Positions 35,201-46,350 of a stretch of DNA of 64,000 nucleotides are shown in pieces. Position numbers and translations under genes: made by a program. Positions within the stretch are counted from its first letter, which is position 1, and every line of letters starts with the position of its first letter. The notes under the pieces were generated by a model. The model had not been told where the DNA came from. It was given only the letters and a program-made list of their open reading frames with translations, and did no database searches. The DNA comes from Naegleria lovaniensis (taxonomy: Eukaryota > Heterolobosea > Eutetramitea > Acrasida > Naegleriidae), in the NCBI RefSeq assembly GCF_003324165.1, contig NW_025407831.1, positions 372,001 to 436,000 of the forward strand, read 5' to 3'.

Positions 35201-36314
35201 AAGAAATTCAAGCAATTTTGGCCTACGATGGAGATCGTGACTTGTTGGCAGCATCAGATAAATTCTATTTGGCCATTAAGGACGTTCCTCGATTACAAAG
35301 TCGTTTGAACTTTTGGGCCTTTAAATCCAAATTTGAAAATACCATACCAGAAATTATTCCAGATTTGGAAACCTTACATTATGCCTCTCAAGAAATTCTC
35401 AGAAGTAAGAAATTCAAAGATTTATTGACCATTGTTTTAGCCATGGCAAACTTTTTGAATGCCAACTCATCCAAGAAAGATGCCTATGGTTTTACATTGG
35501 GAAGTTTAAACAAACTCAAAGAAACCAAAGCCATCGATGGTAAAACCACTCTTCTTCAATACATTGGTATTCACTGTATGGCCAAGAATCCAGATGTTTT
35601 GAAAATTAGAGAAGATTTTGGTAATTTGGCAGATGCCATTCGAATTTCCTTACCTGATGTGAATACTGAAGTTGTGAAACTTCGAGAAGGTGTTGCTTCT
35701 CTCGAAAAGGAATTACAACTTCCAGATTGGAAGAACAAACAATCGGATAAATTCTACAGAACCATGACCGAGTTTTTAAAGGTAGCCAAGAATGACATGC
35801 ATGTGGTGAGTGTCATTTCATCGAAACTTGAACAAAGTTTGAAAACCATATGTGAACAATTTGCTGAGGATGATAAGGTCGTGTGTAAGAATCCTACCGA
35901 TTTATTTGGACAAGTATTTTCATTCCTCGATGCTTTCATGACAGGTTTTGAGGAATACATTCGACAGAAACTTGCCGAACGAAAGAAGAGACAAAAGAAG
36001 GAACGTCAACGACAATTACAACGACAACAACAACAAAAGATGTTGGAAGAGAAACAAAATCGACTCAAACAATCCGAAGAGTCTGTAGGGTCTTCTCTAC
36101 TACTGGTAGTGCTGGTGCTGCCGAGGATGAGAATCGACCCAATTCTGCTCGGCACAGAGCCATGAGAGAACGAAAACAAAGTATCATGAGTGGACAAGCT
36201 TTTAAGGATCGAAGAGAGAATCGAATCATGATGAAACCTAATCAAGCACAAGAAAACTCTCTTCCATTTGCTGTAAATCTGAGAAAAACGACAAGAGAAG
36301 AACCTCAGCAATAA
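32282..36314 (+). CDS. formin with N-terminal calponin-homology domain
   Basis: Formins nucleate and elongate straight actin filaments. Exon 1 (32282-32409) encodes the start of a CH domain (AIREWIEKVTGEKY, LKDGVLLCG). The acceptor at 32559 gives GLISALR in phase, then FKEMENIAYFMQQVQKVGI, a complete CH pattern. A Ser/Thr-rich linker (to about 33,340) follows. Next is a helical armadillo-like GBD/FH3 region (33,370-34,400, including TRMTALEALTLICTSSELGF), a short FH1 (34,650-34,800, PPPPPGMG repeats) and an FH2 domain (to about 35,960, with LNTNELEELF, FLNANSSKKDAYGFTLGSL and the knot region). A tail resembles a DAD (QSIMSGQAFKDRRENR). Frame breaks near 34,920 (between QAPFGL and KEGLAEKTKE) and near 36,090 each fit one missing base. 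The GBD/FH3-DAD pair implies autoinhibition relieved by a Rho GTPase. Confidence 0.88.
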
Positions 36315-36436
36315 ATCATTGATCATACGCTTACATGTCAAACAACACACACTCGAAGATGATGAAAGTGAAGAAGAACCTTGACAATTATGAATTTATT
36401 TATTTACTCCATGGAATTCAAGAATGGAAGAATTCA

Positions 36437-37275
36437 TTAATAAATAGGATCAGTCAAATTGAAAAAAGTATTAGCTTGAGCTATGAGACGAGAATGAGGT
36501 CGATGAGCACCACATTCACCTTCACATGCATTGATTTGCACATTGTACTTTCCCTTGAACCAGAGGAGTCCAGTTCCATCATTATCATTGGTATTAATCT
36601 CAAATTTCACTTCATAAGCTCCTGGCATGAATCCATCCGCTTGATAATAACGACTGGTTATGTCAGGTGCTGAGAATGGTCCTGTCACTTTCAACACAAC
36701 TTGTCCAGGACCTGACTCATTGAAAACATTCAAACGTGCATAGGCCATGACTTTACCACCCATTGGAGAGACTTGTGGAATAACTCCTGCGTTGGTAAAG
36801 GTAGCACATGTCTTGGCTGTACAATCATGAACGGGACAAACATTCAATAATTGACATCCATAAATGGGATCCAAGTCAGCCTTCTTTAAAACAGCAATGA
36901 AAGCATTCACACCAACAGCTGTACACACGACTTCACATCCAGCATAGACGTAAGGACCATAGGGAGCTACCACTTTACACAAGCTCATACATGAAAAAAC
37001 AGTGCCTGCATCAACAGCAGCTTCCAAATCAGCTAGAGCAAAATCCAACAAATAGACACATGTTGGACATAATTCGGATTCGATCTTGTCATTCAATTTG
37101 GTCATGACAAAGGATGACACGGGTGATGGTTTTTGGTGGTTCATTACAGGTGTTTTGATTGTTGTGTGGAAGTGGCTGATGGTGAAAGATTCAAAGCTGC
37201 TTGGACAGCAATGGCTACCATCATGATGGACACAGCAAGAAGAGTAATCCATGCGGCGTGTGAACAAGAACGCAT
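36437..37275 (-). CDS. secreted saposin-B-type protein, countin-like
   Basis: An N-terminal signal peptide (ITLLAVSIMMVAIAVQA) starts at ATG 37275. It lies in a neighbouring frame and is offset by one base, like other breaks in this window. The mature part has a saposin-B pattern of paired Cys: ELCPTCVYLLDFALAD, CMSLCK, YAGCEVVCTAVGVNAF, then DLDPIYGCQLLNVC. After it comes a beta-rich domain (VVLKVTGPFSAPDI, GAYEVKFEINTND, LLWFKGKYNVQINAC). The DLDPIYxC...NVC stretch and the second domain resemble countin-like secreted proteins known from Dictyostelium, which act in cell-number sensing; that similarity is from memory. Saposin folds bind or disturb lipids, so a lysosomal or secreted lipid-interacting role is another possibility. 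Confidence 0.7.
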
Positions 37276-37889
37276 ACTTGGTGTTTGTTTGTTTTTTTTT
37301 GAAATGTGATTTCAAAAGGAACAATGACACAAGGTGGAAACGACACGAATTCTCCTTTTGGAAAGGAGCGAATTGTTCAGTTAGTGAAACCTCTCAGTTG
37401 AAGAGTCTTTTGTGTGTTAAGGTGGAAGGTTGTTTAGTTTCCAAATACAATCGGTTTGACAAATATTTGTTGACATGTTTTTGTGACGATGGAGAGTTGC
37501 CTTAATATTAACTTGTACGATGATCTCTCGATTATTACGACGTTTGGCGTCTAATAATTAATTCTTGGATTCGGCCGTACGAGTAACTTGATTTAGGGTT
37601 TATGTTGAATTTGTTCTCATTAAAGTCTACTTGAGAGCTTTACAGAGATTTCTTAATAGCTTCCTTAATGTCACATTGACGCTTGTTCTGGGAAATAACA
37701 TCTACGTTAGGCTTTCATGATCTGAACGAGCATTCCAATTTTCAAGACTTTTTTGCGTTCAGACCTGTTCTGTGAGGCTTTAAAAATAGGATCGGCTTGG
37801 AATGTTCCATCACTTGTTTGACGAAAAAAGGTGTTGTTTTGGATTTTGATTGAGCTTTGGTCAGTGAAATTTCGTCAATTACAAAAAAA
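37276..37889. other. divergent intergenic region, nothing recognised
   Basis: About 610 bp between the secreted saposin-like gene (minus) and the DUF4336-like gene (plus). Open frames are short and unlike the neighbours. No repeats or RNA folds noticed. It presumably holds both promoters. Confidence 0.4.
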
Positions 37890-39187
37890 ATGAAACGAAA
37901 GCTTTTGGTCAACCATATCCCTTCCTTTTCACATCTTGTTTCAAACAAGAATAGAATCTACAACAACACTGCACTGACTCTTAAGAGATCTTTTCATACA
38001 AGCCATTCTTTTCAAGCCGACTACAAAGGAGCTGGCCCCGATCATCCACAACGATCCCATTGGAGTCAACGATTCTTACAATTTGGTTTTTATTCCTCTC
38101 TCGGATTGGTTTCAATTCTAACAGGAGCCTATTTCTATCTCAAATCTAAAGAGAAGGTTACGTATCAGAATTTTGATGCCCATTCATTCCGATTGATTCA
38201 TCAAGATCCCAACAGTGGAGATGAATGTTTATGGACCCATGTTCATCATTTTCAAATGAAAAGTCTTCCTATGGCTGTGAGCAGTACGATGGCCGTTATC
38301 AAGTTGAATCCTTCTTCTGAAACACATCGAGAAGGTCATGATCATATGGAGAGTGAATTGTGTCTGTACAATGTTGTGGCCTTGACCGATACAGTGCAAC
38401 GAGAATTGGATCGATTAGGAAAAGTGAAAATGATTATCATTCCAAGTCGTGAACATGTGGCTTTTGCAGGACAGTATTTTGCCAAGTTTATTTTGCAAAA
38501 TTCAAATAGTAGTAAGAGCGAATATCCAGTGTTTTATTGTCCCCATGATATTAAGGAAAGCATTATCGAGAATTTATATGGAAAATTGAAAACAGAGTTT
38601 CCCAATTTGGACAAGCATGAAATTGTCAAACATGTTCACACGTTGCCACCAGACAATCGATCCGTACCTCCTGAATGGCCTTTACATTGGCAATCTCAAT
38701 TTGAGCTTCAAACAGTTTCAGGAATGCCTTATCTTACAGAAGTGGTTCTCTTTCACAAACCAACCAAAACCTTAATTGCCTGTGACATGGTTATGAATTA
38801 CAAAGAACCAGTTCCTGTCCATGTTGATGATCCTAATCACACTCCTTTTATCTTTAGATATGCCAAGTTGATCGGTATTTATGGTAAAGGTATGTAGATT
38901 TGATGATGAATTGTGGACATAACAATGGATGAAATTCTTAAGGTCCTGTCATTCCTGTCACATTTCGAGCCATGGTGCAAGATAAGGAAAAAACAAAACA
39001 AGAGTTGCATAGAATTGTACATGAATGGGATTGGCAAAGTATTATTGTTGCTCATGGAAATGAAATGATTGGAAAAACCGATGCTGATGTAAAATTCCTT
39101 AAAGACGAATATCTCAAAATGCTTATCAAAATCTTGCACTCAATGACAAGTAAGAACGCTCTTTTGGTTTTCTGCGTGTTGCAATAG
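37890..39187 (+). CDS. DUF4336-like protein, probably mitochondrial
   Basis: Exons 37890-38889 and 38943-39187 splice in phase to 414 residues. The first 50 residues are basic and Ser/Leu-rich without acidic residues (MKRKLLVNHIPSFSHLVSNK, then LKRSFHTSHSF), a good mitochondrial presequence. One membrane-like helix follows (FGFYSSLGLVSILTGAYFYL). The body resembles DUF4336 proteins, which have a metallo-beta-lactamase-like fold without the full metal motif: LYNVVALTDTVQRELDRLGK, VKMIIIPSREHVAFAGQYF, VFYCPHD, EVVLFHKPTKTLIACDMVMN, and the late IIVAHGNEMIG. The late HG-x-E and early S-x-E-H positions match the family by eye. Substrate unknown. The ATG at 37890 is used because upstream in-frame starts are only TTG. 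Confidence 0.65.
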
Positions 39188-39452
39188 ACGAGGGTTTATT
39201 AAAGTCTTGATTGAATACTCAGAAAATTCTGTTTGACAATAAAAAGCTTTAAATATGGATAAAAAATATCCTTTGATGAATTGTTCAAGCTTGTATTGGA
39301 CAAATCCTCTTCGTGTTAACATTTTGTGAACTTGTGAACGTTGCAGATTGTTTGTGTGTCAACTAGAGTTGTAAAACAGGACTCACCAAGAAAGGATGAC
39401 ACTTTTTGATGAATAGCGCTGGCCTCCAATTTACAACGCGAACACAAAAAAA

Positions 39453-40481
39453 ATGAGCACTCCTGCAGCAACAACAGCCATTACACCATCATCCATCTTC
39501 AAGAAAATCAACGTTGATGAGAGCAGATACGATCAGAATACTTATTGGGGACGTGTTATTCACTTCTTCAATGTTACTGATCCAAGAACATTGCTCGTAA
39601 CAAATTCTACACTCAAAGGAGCCATCTCACTTTTGGATGATTATAAAGCAGAACAAGATATCAAAGAGTTGCAAACAAATCCAAAATATGCTCCCGATAA
39701 AATTTATTATGCCATGAAGCTCAAACAATCATCCATCCATCCCGATACCAAGGAACCCATCTTCCCAGCATTCCGTATGAGTGCTTTTGTTCCTGTAAAC
39801 TTGTTGATTGTTTCTGGAATGTTGACTGCTCGTTCTATTCCAAGTACAATATTTTGGCAAACTGTAAATCAAACTTGTAACGTTTGTGTGAATTATGCCA
39901 ATAGAAATGCTTCCAACGAAGTGAGCAACGCTACTCTTTTCAAGAATTATTTAGCCGCAGTTGGTAGCTCTGTAGGTACCGCAGTTGGTTTGAATGAATG
40001 GGTTAAACGTTCCGCATTTAAACCAGCCATCAAGAACACCTTGTTGAGTATTGTACCATTCACTGCCGTTGCTGTTGCCAACGTTTTGAATATTGGTATG
40101 ATGAGAAGAGAGGAGATGACACAAGGAATTACTGTTTTTGACAAGGACGGAAATGCTTATGGAAAGAGCGCAGTTGCTGGACGTCTCGGAGTTGCTCAAA
40201 CAATTACCTCTCGTATTCTTCTTATTGCTCCAAGTATGATCGTTCAACCCATGTTGATGAATTATATGGAATCAAGAGGAATTTTGAAGAGTGCCATGTC
40301 CAAGCAATTGGCCAATTTGGCATTGCTGACAGTTTTTATTGGTGCTTTCTTGCCATTGGGTATCGGAATTTTCCCACAAATGAGTCCAATCAAGAACACA
40401 GACTTGGAAGAACAATTCCACAATGCAACTAATCCAAACGGAGAGAAGGTCACAACTTTCTATTTCAACAAGGGATTGTAA
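39453..40481 (+). CDS. SFXN: sideroflexin, mitochondrial serine/amino-acid carrier
   Basis: A clean 342-residue single exon, close to the usual 320-330. Family features in order: RYDQNTYWGRVIHFFNVTDP, the LLDDYK near residue 70, KLKQSSIHPDTKEPIFPAFR followed by MSAFVPVNLLI, then WQTVNQTCNVCVNYANRN, the Asn-rich signature of sideroflexins. Next are LLSIVPFTAVAVANVLNIGM with RREEMTQGITVFDKDGN, and the C-terminal helices LLTVFIGAFLPLGIGIFPQ. Sideroflexins 1-3 import serine into mitochondria for one-carbon metabolism. This one belongs to the general SFXN1/2/3 group; I would not narrow it further. Its stop faces that of the KATNAL2-like gene across only 40 bp. Confidence 0.93.
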   Translation: MSTPAATTAITPSSIFKKINVDESRYDQNTYWGRVIHFFNVTDPRTLLVTNSTLKGAISLLDDYKAEQDIKELQTNPKYAPDKIYYAMKLKQSSIHPDTKEPIFPAFRMSAFVPVNLLIVSGMLTARSIPSTIFWQTVNQTCNVCVNYANRNASNEVSNATLFKNYLAAVGSSVGTAVGLNEWVKRSAFKPAIKNTLLSIVPFTAVAVANVLNIGMMRREEMTQGITVFDKDGNAYGKSAVAGRLGVAQTITSRILLIAPSMIVQPMLMNYMESRGILKSAMSKQLANLALLTVFIGAFLPLGIGIFPQMSPIKNTDLEEQFHNATNPNGEKVTTFYFNKGL

Positions 40482-40521
40482 TTATTTTCTGAGATATTCA
40501 CAAATGATGACGGCTGTTAAA

Positions 40522-42321
40522 TTAAATACCATATTTTTGTTGCCAATCTGCATAGTGCTTTTCGTAGGTATTTCCACTTGGTTTGATGATATTGAGCGAG
40601 GATTCAATATCTTTCATTTTGACCTTGTCCATCGGCGGTAATTCTTGCGGTTTTGCTGTCATGTCTCTCTTTCCTTGAGTCGCATTATTAGCTGTTTGAG
40701 ACTCTAATTGTTCGAGTTGTTTGAATATCTTTCGAACAGGAATCATTGCACTTTCCTTGCAAGCAAGCGTAATGTCAGACCCAGAATACCCTTCAGTCAT
40801 TTCTGCCAGAGTATCGTAGTCGTTTTCATTCAATTCTGCCCTGTCAGAAGTAAGACACTTTTTAAAAATTGACTTTCTTGACTCTCTGTCTGGCAGTCCA
40901 ACTAGAATTTTCTTTTCCAATCGTCTCAACACAGCTTGATCTAAATCCCAAGGTAAATTACTGGCTGCCAACACGAAAACTAGATCATTACTTTTCGACA
41001 GCCCATCCATTTGAATCAATAACTCTGTTTTCATTCTTCGCGAGCCTTCATGTTCTGTTGCAGAAACCCTTTGGCTCATGATTGAATCTAACTCGTCCAG
41101 AAAAATAGTGGAAGGTGCATGATGTCGTGCTAATTGAAATAGTACCCGAACCAATTTTTCACTGTCTCCTCTCCATTTTGACACGATGGAGCTTGCTGAA
41201 ATGTTGAAAAATGTCGTTTTGCACTCAGTTGCTACAGCTTTTGCCAACATTGTCTTACCTTGTGTGAAAAATGTAAGACAAATTAACCTGTGCTTCAAAT
41301 ACTACCTACCCGTTCCAGGAGGCCCGAACAGAAGAGCTCCTTTCCAAGGAGTCAATAGACCTGTAAAAAATTGTGGATATTTAAGTGGCATAACCACTGC
41401 TTCTTTAACCATTTGCTTTGCATAACTTAGCCCAGAAATGTCATTCCAGTGTACCATTGGATTAGAAACAATAATTTCTCTTCGGATTGATTCTGCCAGC
41501 TCTCTCATATCTCCGAAAAATAAATTCTCAGGAAGAGGTTTTAATAATCGATCCTCGAAGAAATCCTCGTCACTATCATCACTATCATCGTTTTCTAAAA
41601 CTGCCTTCTTTAGAATTGGCTTGTTTTCAATTTTTCTTCCAGAAACATCAATTGCCATATTTTCCTTATTTTCCTCTTTTTGTTGTGTCGTTTTGGTGTT
41701 TGTGTTTCCCTGAACTGGTTGCTGATTTGGTTTGTTTGATCTTGTTGATGCAAGAGCTGATTTTGTTGCTACAACACCCTTAGATGTTGGTGGTTGCTCT
41801 GTTTTTGTGGATTGTGGTATGGAAGATGTTGGCTTACTGGTGGTCGGAATATTTGAGGGGGGTGAGGTAGAAGGCGATTTTGATGGTGGAACTCGCCCAT
41901 ATTCAGTTGTTTCATCTCCACTTTGGATTTTTCTAAATAATTTAGGTTTTTTCATAAACTTCATTTGATAATATTCCTCAAATTCCTTAATAATAGAGTT
42001 GTAAGTGACTCAAGTGACAGTAAACACCTACAATCAATACAGTGTTGAGATCCATATTGTCGGCTGTATCAAACTTTTTCAATGAAATACCAGTTTCCGA
42101 TTGCATTTTCTCTGCTGATTCCAAATAACTTTGTATTCCGAAGTGATTGTAAGATGTTAAGAAGTATGAATTCATTGGCCTTTCTTCTCTCACTTACCCA
42201 TTATCGAACAAGTATCGTATCATCAGCACTAATATTCCTTTTTCCGATCTTGTATTTGCTTCTCTTGCTGTTCTCTCGCTTTATTTTGAAGCTTGATTTT
42301 CAAGAGTGATGTTTCCGACAT
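40522..42321 (-). CDS. KATNAL2: katanin p60 A-like 2 (KATNAL2) AAA ATPase
   Basis: Four exons: 42321-42198, 42128-42032, 41985-41310 and 41258-40522. Exon 1 starts [20 protein letters not shown] and leads into a LisH motif ([13 protein letters not shown]). Exon 2 continues it ([20 protein letters not shown], then NMDLNTVLI), and exon 3 begins [10 protein letters not shown]; this layout is typical of KATNAL2. A Ser/Pro linker precedes the AAA domain: [20 protein letters not shown], Walker A GPPGTGKT split by intron 3, Walker [11 protein letters not shown], sensor [16 protein letters not shown], and a Vps4-type C-terminus. One missing A near 42,247 restores the frame in exon 1, and a missing G at the exon 2 border (about 42,128) would restore the phase. 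KATNAL2 is linked to microtubule severing and to ciliary or meiotic structures in other species. Confidence 0.88.
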
Positions 42322-42432
42322 TCGATTCGTACAGTGAATGATTTGAATTTTTTTTTCAAAGTTCAGTCATTGTACATTCTTGGCGCCATTCCACGAAAGA
42401 CGCAATTTCTTATCGATTGAAAGGAAAATTCA

Positions 42433-45400
42433 CTACTGTAGTTGGATGCCCATGATTTTACACAACTCAGTGGCCAACTTTTTCGCCTCAATGTTGCTCT
42501 CAATAGAGGCCATTCCTTTCACTTTCTTCAATATTTCAAATTCGAATATGGTTTGATAATCGGTGAGAACGTCTTCACGTGCATACAAAATGGCACTCAA
42601 AGTTTTGAGGGCAAATAATCGAATATTGCCATCTGTATCAGAGAGGCACTTGGAAAGAGCTTCTAGAATCATTTTCGAGAATGGGTGTACAGCTGATTTG
42701 ATTTGATATATGATATTCAGCAATGCCTGAAGCGAAGAAGCAAATAATGGTATTGATAATTCCCCAGAAAGAGATTCTCTTCTTGGTTGAAGTAAAATTT
42801 TCACTAAATATGGAATGATAATCGTTGCAAAAGTGAGTTGATGTTTGAGAGGTAAAATCTTTGAAGTCTTGGTCACAATGTTGCTGAATGCTATCCTGAG
42901 TATGGTATTGCTGTCATCTTGAATGATTGCAGAATGGGTAGTCTTGTCTTGTATCTGTAAAATTGTTTCTGAAATGAATGTGGAATGTTGTGGATAGTTC
43001 AACATGTACTTGATGATCATACTCAAACAATCCATACACCCTTGTTGAATTTTGGTGAATTCTTCATTATCTGTTCGTTTCATCAAGACTTGTTTCAAAG
43101 TAGAAATTAACTTCTTGTCTTCTGTGAGAAAAGAAAAAATGTAGGGATCCTCTTCATAGAGCGCAATCGACTGGCAGATGCAAAATATGAAAGCTTTTGC
43201 CTTCTTGAGGTGAGCGTCTGTGGCATTTTCACTGTCAATAAACTTGACAAAATGATCAATAAATGTGTGCAGTGTTTGACGTGGTGGTAGCTTCGAGGCC
43301 ACCTCAGCAGCAACTCGTCGCAACTCCTCTGCTGCAGTATGATCTTTAAGGTAGGAAATCAAAATTTTCAATAATTTCATAAATAGATTGTCATAGTCCT
43401 CACTTGGATGTATATAAAAGAAAATAGAAACAGGAAGAGTCTTCAGAACCAATAGAGGAGCTAACTCGTCAAATATTGTTAAATTTTCGTCTTGTGCCAA
43501 CTTATGCTCTTGAATTAGCTTCTTAAGTACCAGTTCAATGATAGTAATAAGTAATTCTTTTTTGGTGTTTAACAGATATTCATCCTCGGTGGTGGTGTTA
43601 GTGTTATGTTCTACGGTGAGAGTAAAGTTCAATATCTTATTCAACATGAACACTAATATTGGATCACTGTTAAACTCGAAAAATTTCATAATAGTACTAG
43701 TAACTAATAGCTTGGTTGCTGAGGGAGAGAGCTGTGTTAAATATTTTGGTAAAAAGGTCATCACTCTTTCTGCTAATTGTTTCCTTGTACTCTCAACATC
43801 CTTATTGTTTTCAATCATGATATCCTTGATGCAATCAATAACGTCCAGAAAGGCAGTGGGGTTTTCTACATTGCTGTCCATGATTTTGACAAGTGCTTCG
43901 TGAGCCGCTGACCTCTCTTTCTCGTTTTTAGATAAATATAAGGGCAGTAACTGTTTCAACACAATTTTGGTGTCCAAATGCGAAAAAACAGTTGCAGCAC
44001 ATGATCGTATGGACAAGTCCTCCCCTAACCTTTTGATGAGATAAGACGTAACCAGTTGTATCAAGTCTTCATCAGCAGCTTGTTCGTCTCTTTCGTCGAA
44101 TACTTCAGCCAGTATTCTTAATCCGTTCTTTTTGGTTATTTCATTGTCTGATTCAATGTATTTGAAAATTGTGTAAACTTGTAGCTTGTCATGTCTCACC
44201 ACTTCTGCCACAAATAATATAATGGCCTTTGACACAGTGTCTTCGCTCTCTAGCATATCCTCGAGTAGCTCCAAGAAACTGCCTCGTTGTTGAATGGCTC
44301 CCGAATAAGTGACTAATTCTTTGTACAGATAGACTGACATTCGTCCGAGCTCGTCTGATTGTACTCTCAATAGCTTGTTATTTGTTAGTTGCGTTAAGGC
44401 TTCATAAAGCGTGGTATTTTGTTTGAAAGTTTTGATTGATGTAGTAAAGTATTTCTTTTGTTCCTTCTTTCTAAATTTTCCAATAATGGCGATTAGACAA
44501 GCCATATTATACAACATTTGTGTCTCTTCTTTTGAGCTTTCAAGTTCCAATATCATTGCTATAATAAAATCAAACGTCACGTCTTGCTTGGGCTCTTTTT
44601 TTCGGCATTTGTGAGGTACTTTACAAATATTTCGAAATATTCTCTGTCTTCCACCAAATAAATAGAATAGCAAGAAAATAGAGAGCATAGAGATTTTACA
44701 GCAAAGGATTTACCCTCCTTGACATTTATCTTGTCTTCCTCTCTTTCACTCCTCTCCAAAGCTCGTAGGTGGGTGACAACTTTCTGAATTTCTTTTTGCT
44801 TTGAAATAAAGTATCTCAAAAATTGAGAATATAAATCTCTGTGAGGTTCAAACCAATGTAACAACTCCATAGATGTTTTGATAAATAATTCGGACGTAGC
44901 AAAAATTAACTCATGATTGCGTATCGATAAACAATAAGCAATGACGGAAATTAGATCTGCACATTTCGATGTCAACTTTGTGGCGCATCTCCTCGAGCCC
45001 ATAACCACACTCTCAAAACGGCATATCGTCCAAAGGCAATCTAGTAATTGTGAAATTTGTTCAGGGTTAAACTTGTCGAAAACTCTGTCATTCGTTTGTA
45101 TTAACAGATGACTCTGCTCTTGCTGTTTGTTTTTGTTAAATTCATCTCCTAAAATAATTTCAGTAATAAATGTGCAAATAGAGTACTTGTATTGCTGAAT
45201 AGAAGCGATTTCAGATTGCTCGTTGTTGATTTTTCTTTTCAGGATATGAATAAAAGTTCCAAACATAAATTCATTCACACCTTCGTCATTCATAAAACAA
45301 TCAGTCAACAATTGAATGCTATGATCATATTTCAAGGTATTTGATGATTTATCAGTGAGATTGTCCAGTAAGACAAATAAGATTCCAAATTGCTCATCCT

Positions 45401-45572
45401 GCAACACGTTATCATAGTGTTCTCTCGGAATTAATTTTGATTTTACAAAATAATTCCATGATGAATAAGCCGCATAGAGTGAGTGTTGTTCCGATTTAAT
45501 CTTCGTAATTTCCTTGTATTTGGTGTTGATTAAAACACCAAAAGCTTCACTCAAAGGCATTAACTCTTGCAT
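42433..45572 (-). CDS. HEAT/armadillo-repeat protein of about 1,045 residues
   Basis: A long all-helical protein starting MQELMPLSEAFGVLINTKYK. Helix pairs typical of HEAT repeats run throughout, for example ALLNIIYQIKSAVHPFSKMI, CLSDTDGNIRLFALKTLSAI and VSKAIILFVAEVVRHDKLQ. No catalytic motif, membrane helix or signal peptide is seen. The phrase SDTDGNIRLFALKTLSAILY near the end is a classic HEAT unit. I cannot name the family; MROH-like or another large scaffold is possible. The frame breaks near 44,585 in a run of seven A (NAEKK then EPKQDVTFDF), consistent with one missing A. It lies 110 bp upstream of KATNAL2 on the same strand. Confidence 0.7.
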
Positions 45573-45735
45573 TTTTTGTAAACGTTTTGATTGATTTGGA
45601 ATGGATACTGTGGCTTACTCTGTACCAGAATCTTCCGGCAGTTCCTCCAACCTCTCGAACACCAATCAAAAGATCTTACTTTAGTTTATCTCACAACAGC
45701 TGTTTGTTTAATATTTTCACAAAAAGAAGATTGCA

Positions 45736-46282
45736 ATGACTTGGATCACCACTACTCTTCGTACCTTGCTCGGGTTGACTACTGTTCAAAGCACGTCATT
45801 CTTTCTGGGAGCTTTGAAATGTAAATTCAAGGAATGGGTGTTTTTCAATTCTTGCGCCATTGCTAATATCACCTTTTTGTGTGGTTTGGCTATGAGTTCT
45901 CCATCTGTGATGAGTTTGTTGAATTTACAGCCCTCTAGAATTGTCATGATCCTAATAACCTTGATGATGATTTGAAAATTGAAAACAATGATTGATCATT
46001 TCAGGATTGGGATTAATTGTTTTTCCTTGGAAGCTCGATATGAGTTTAATTCCTCAATTCTCTCATACGATCATGACTTTAAACGTTATTCGGGAATTGA
46101 ATGAAACTGTTACTACCGGTGATTACAAAAGTGGTTTTATTGGACTTGGCATTGGCTTGTTGTTTTGGTTACCATTCTTTTGGCTACAAAACAAATTTAT
46201 CTATACTCATCCAGAAGATAGACAGCATCTTGTTCAATCCCGAGAAGAGAATGAAAGAATTACAAGAACAGAAGAAGAATAA
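45736..46282 (+). CDS. small multi-pass membrane protein
   Basis: Exon 1 starts at ATG 45736 (MTWITTTLRTLLGLTTVQST) and has hydrophobic segments SFFLGALK, FFNSCAIANITFLCGLAMSS and IVMILITLMM. Exon 2 begins at the TTTCAG acceptor (46001-46004) with GLGLIVFPWKLD. It has a further helix pair (FIGLGIGLLFWLPFFWLQ) and a charged C-terminus (HPEDRQHLVQSREENERI). The donor of exon 1 is not clear: the frame stops at about 45,975 and no good GT lies where phase would fit. Another single-base gap is possible. The short loop arrangement resembles small four-helix proteins of the TMEM205/DUF4149 kind, but I am not confident. Divergent from the HEAT gene. Confidence 0.5.
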
Positions 46283-46350
46283 TTAACCAAAAAGTAAACA
46301 AAATCATTCGTTCAATAATAACTGATTGTTAAATAATAACAAAATTAAAA

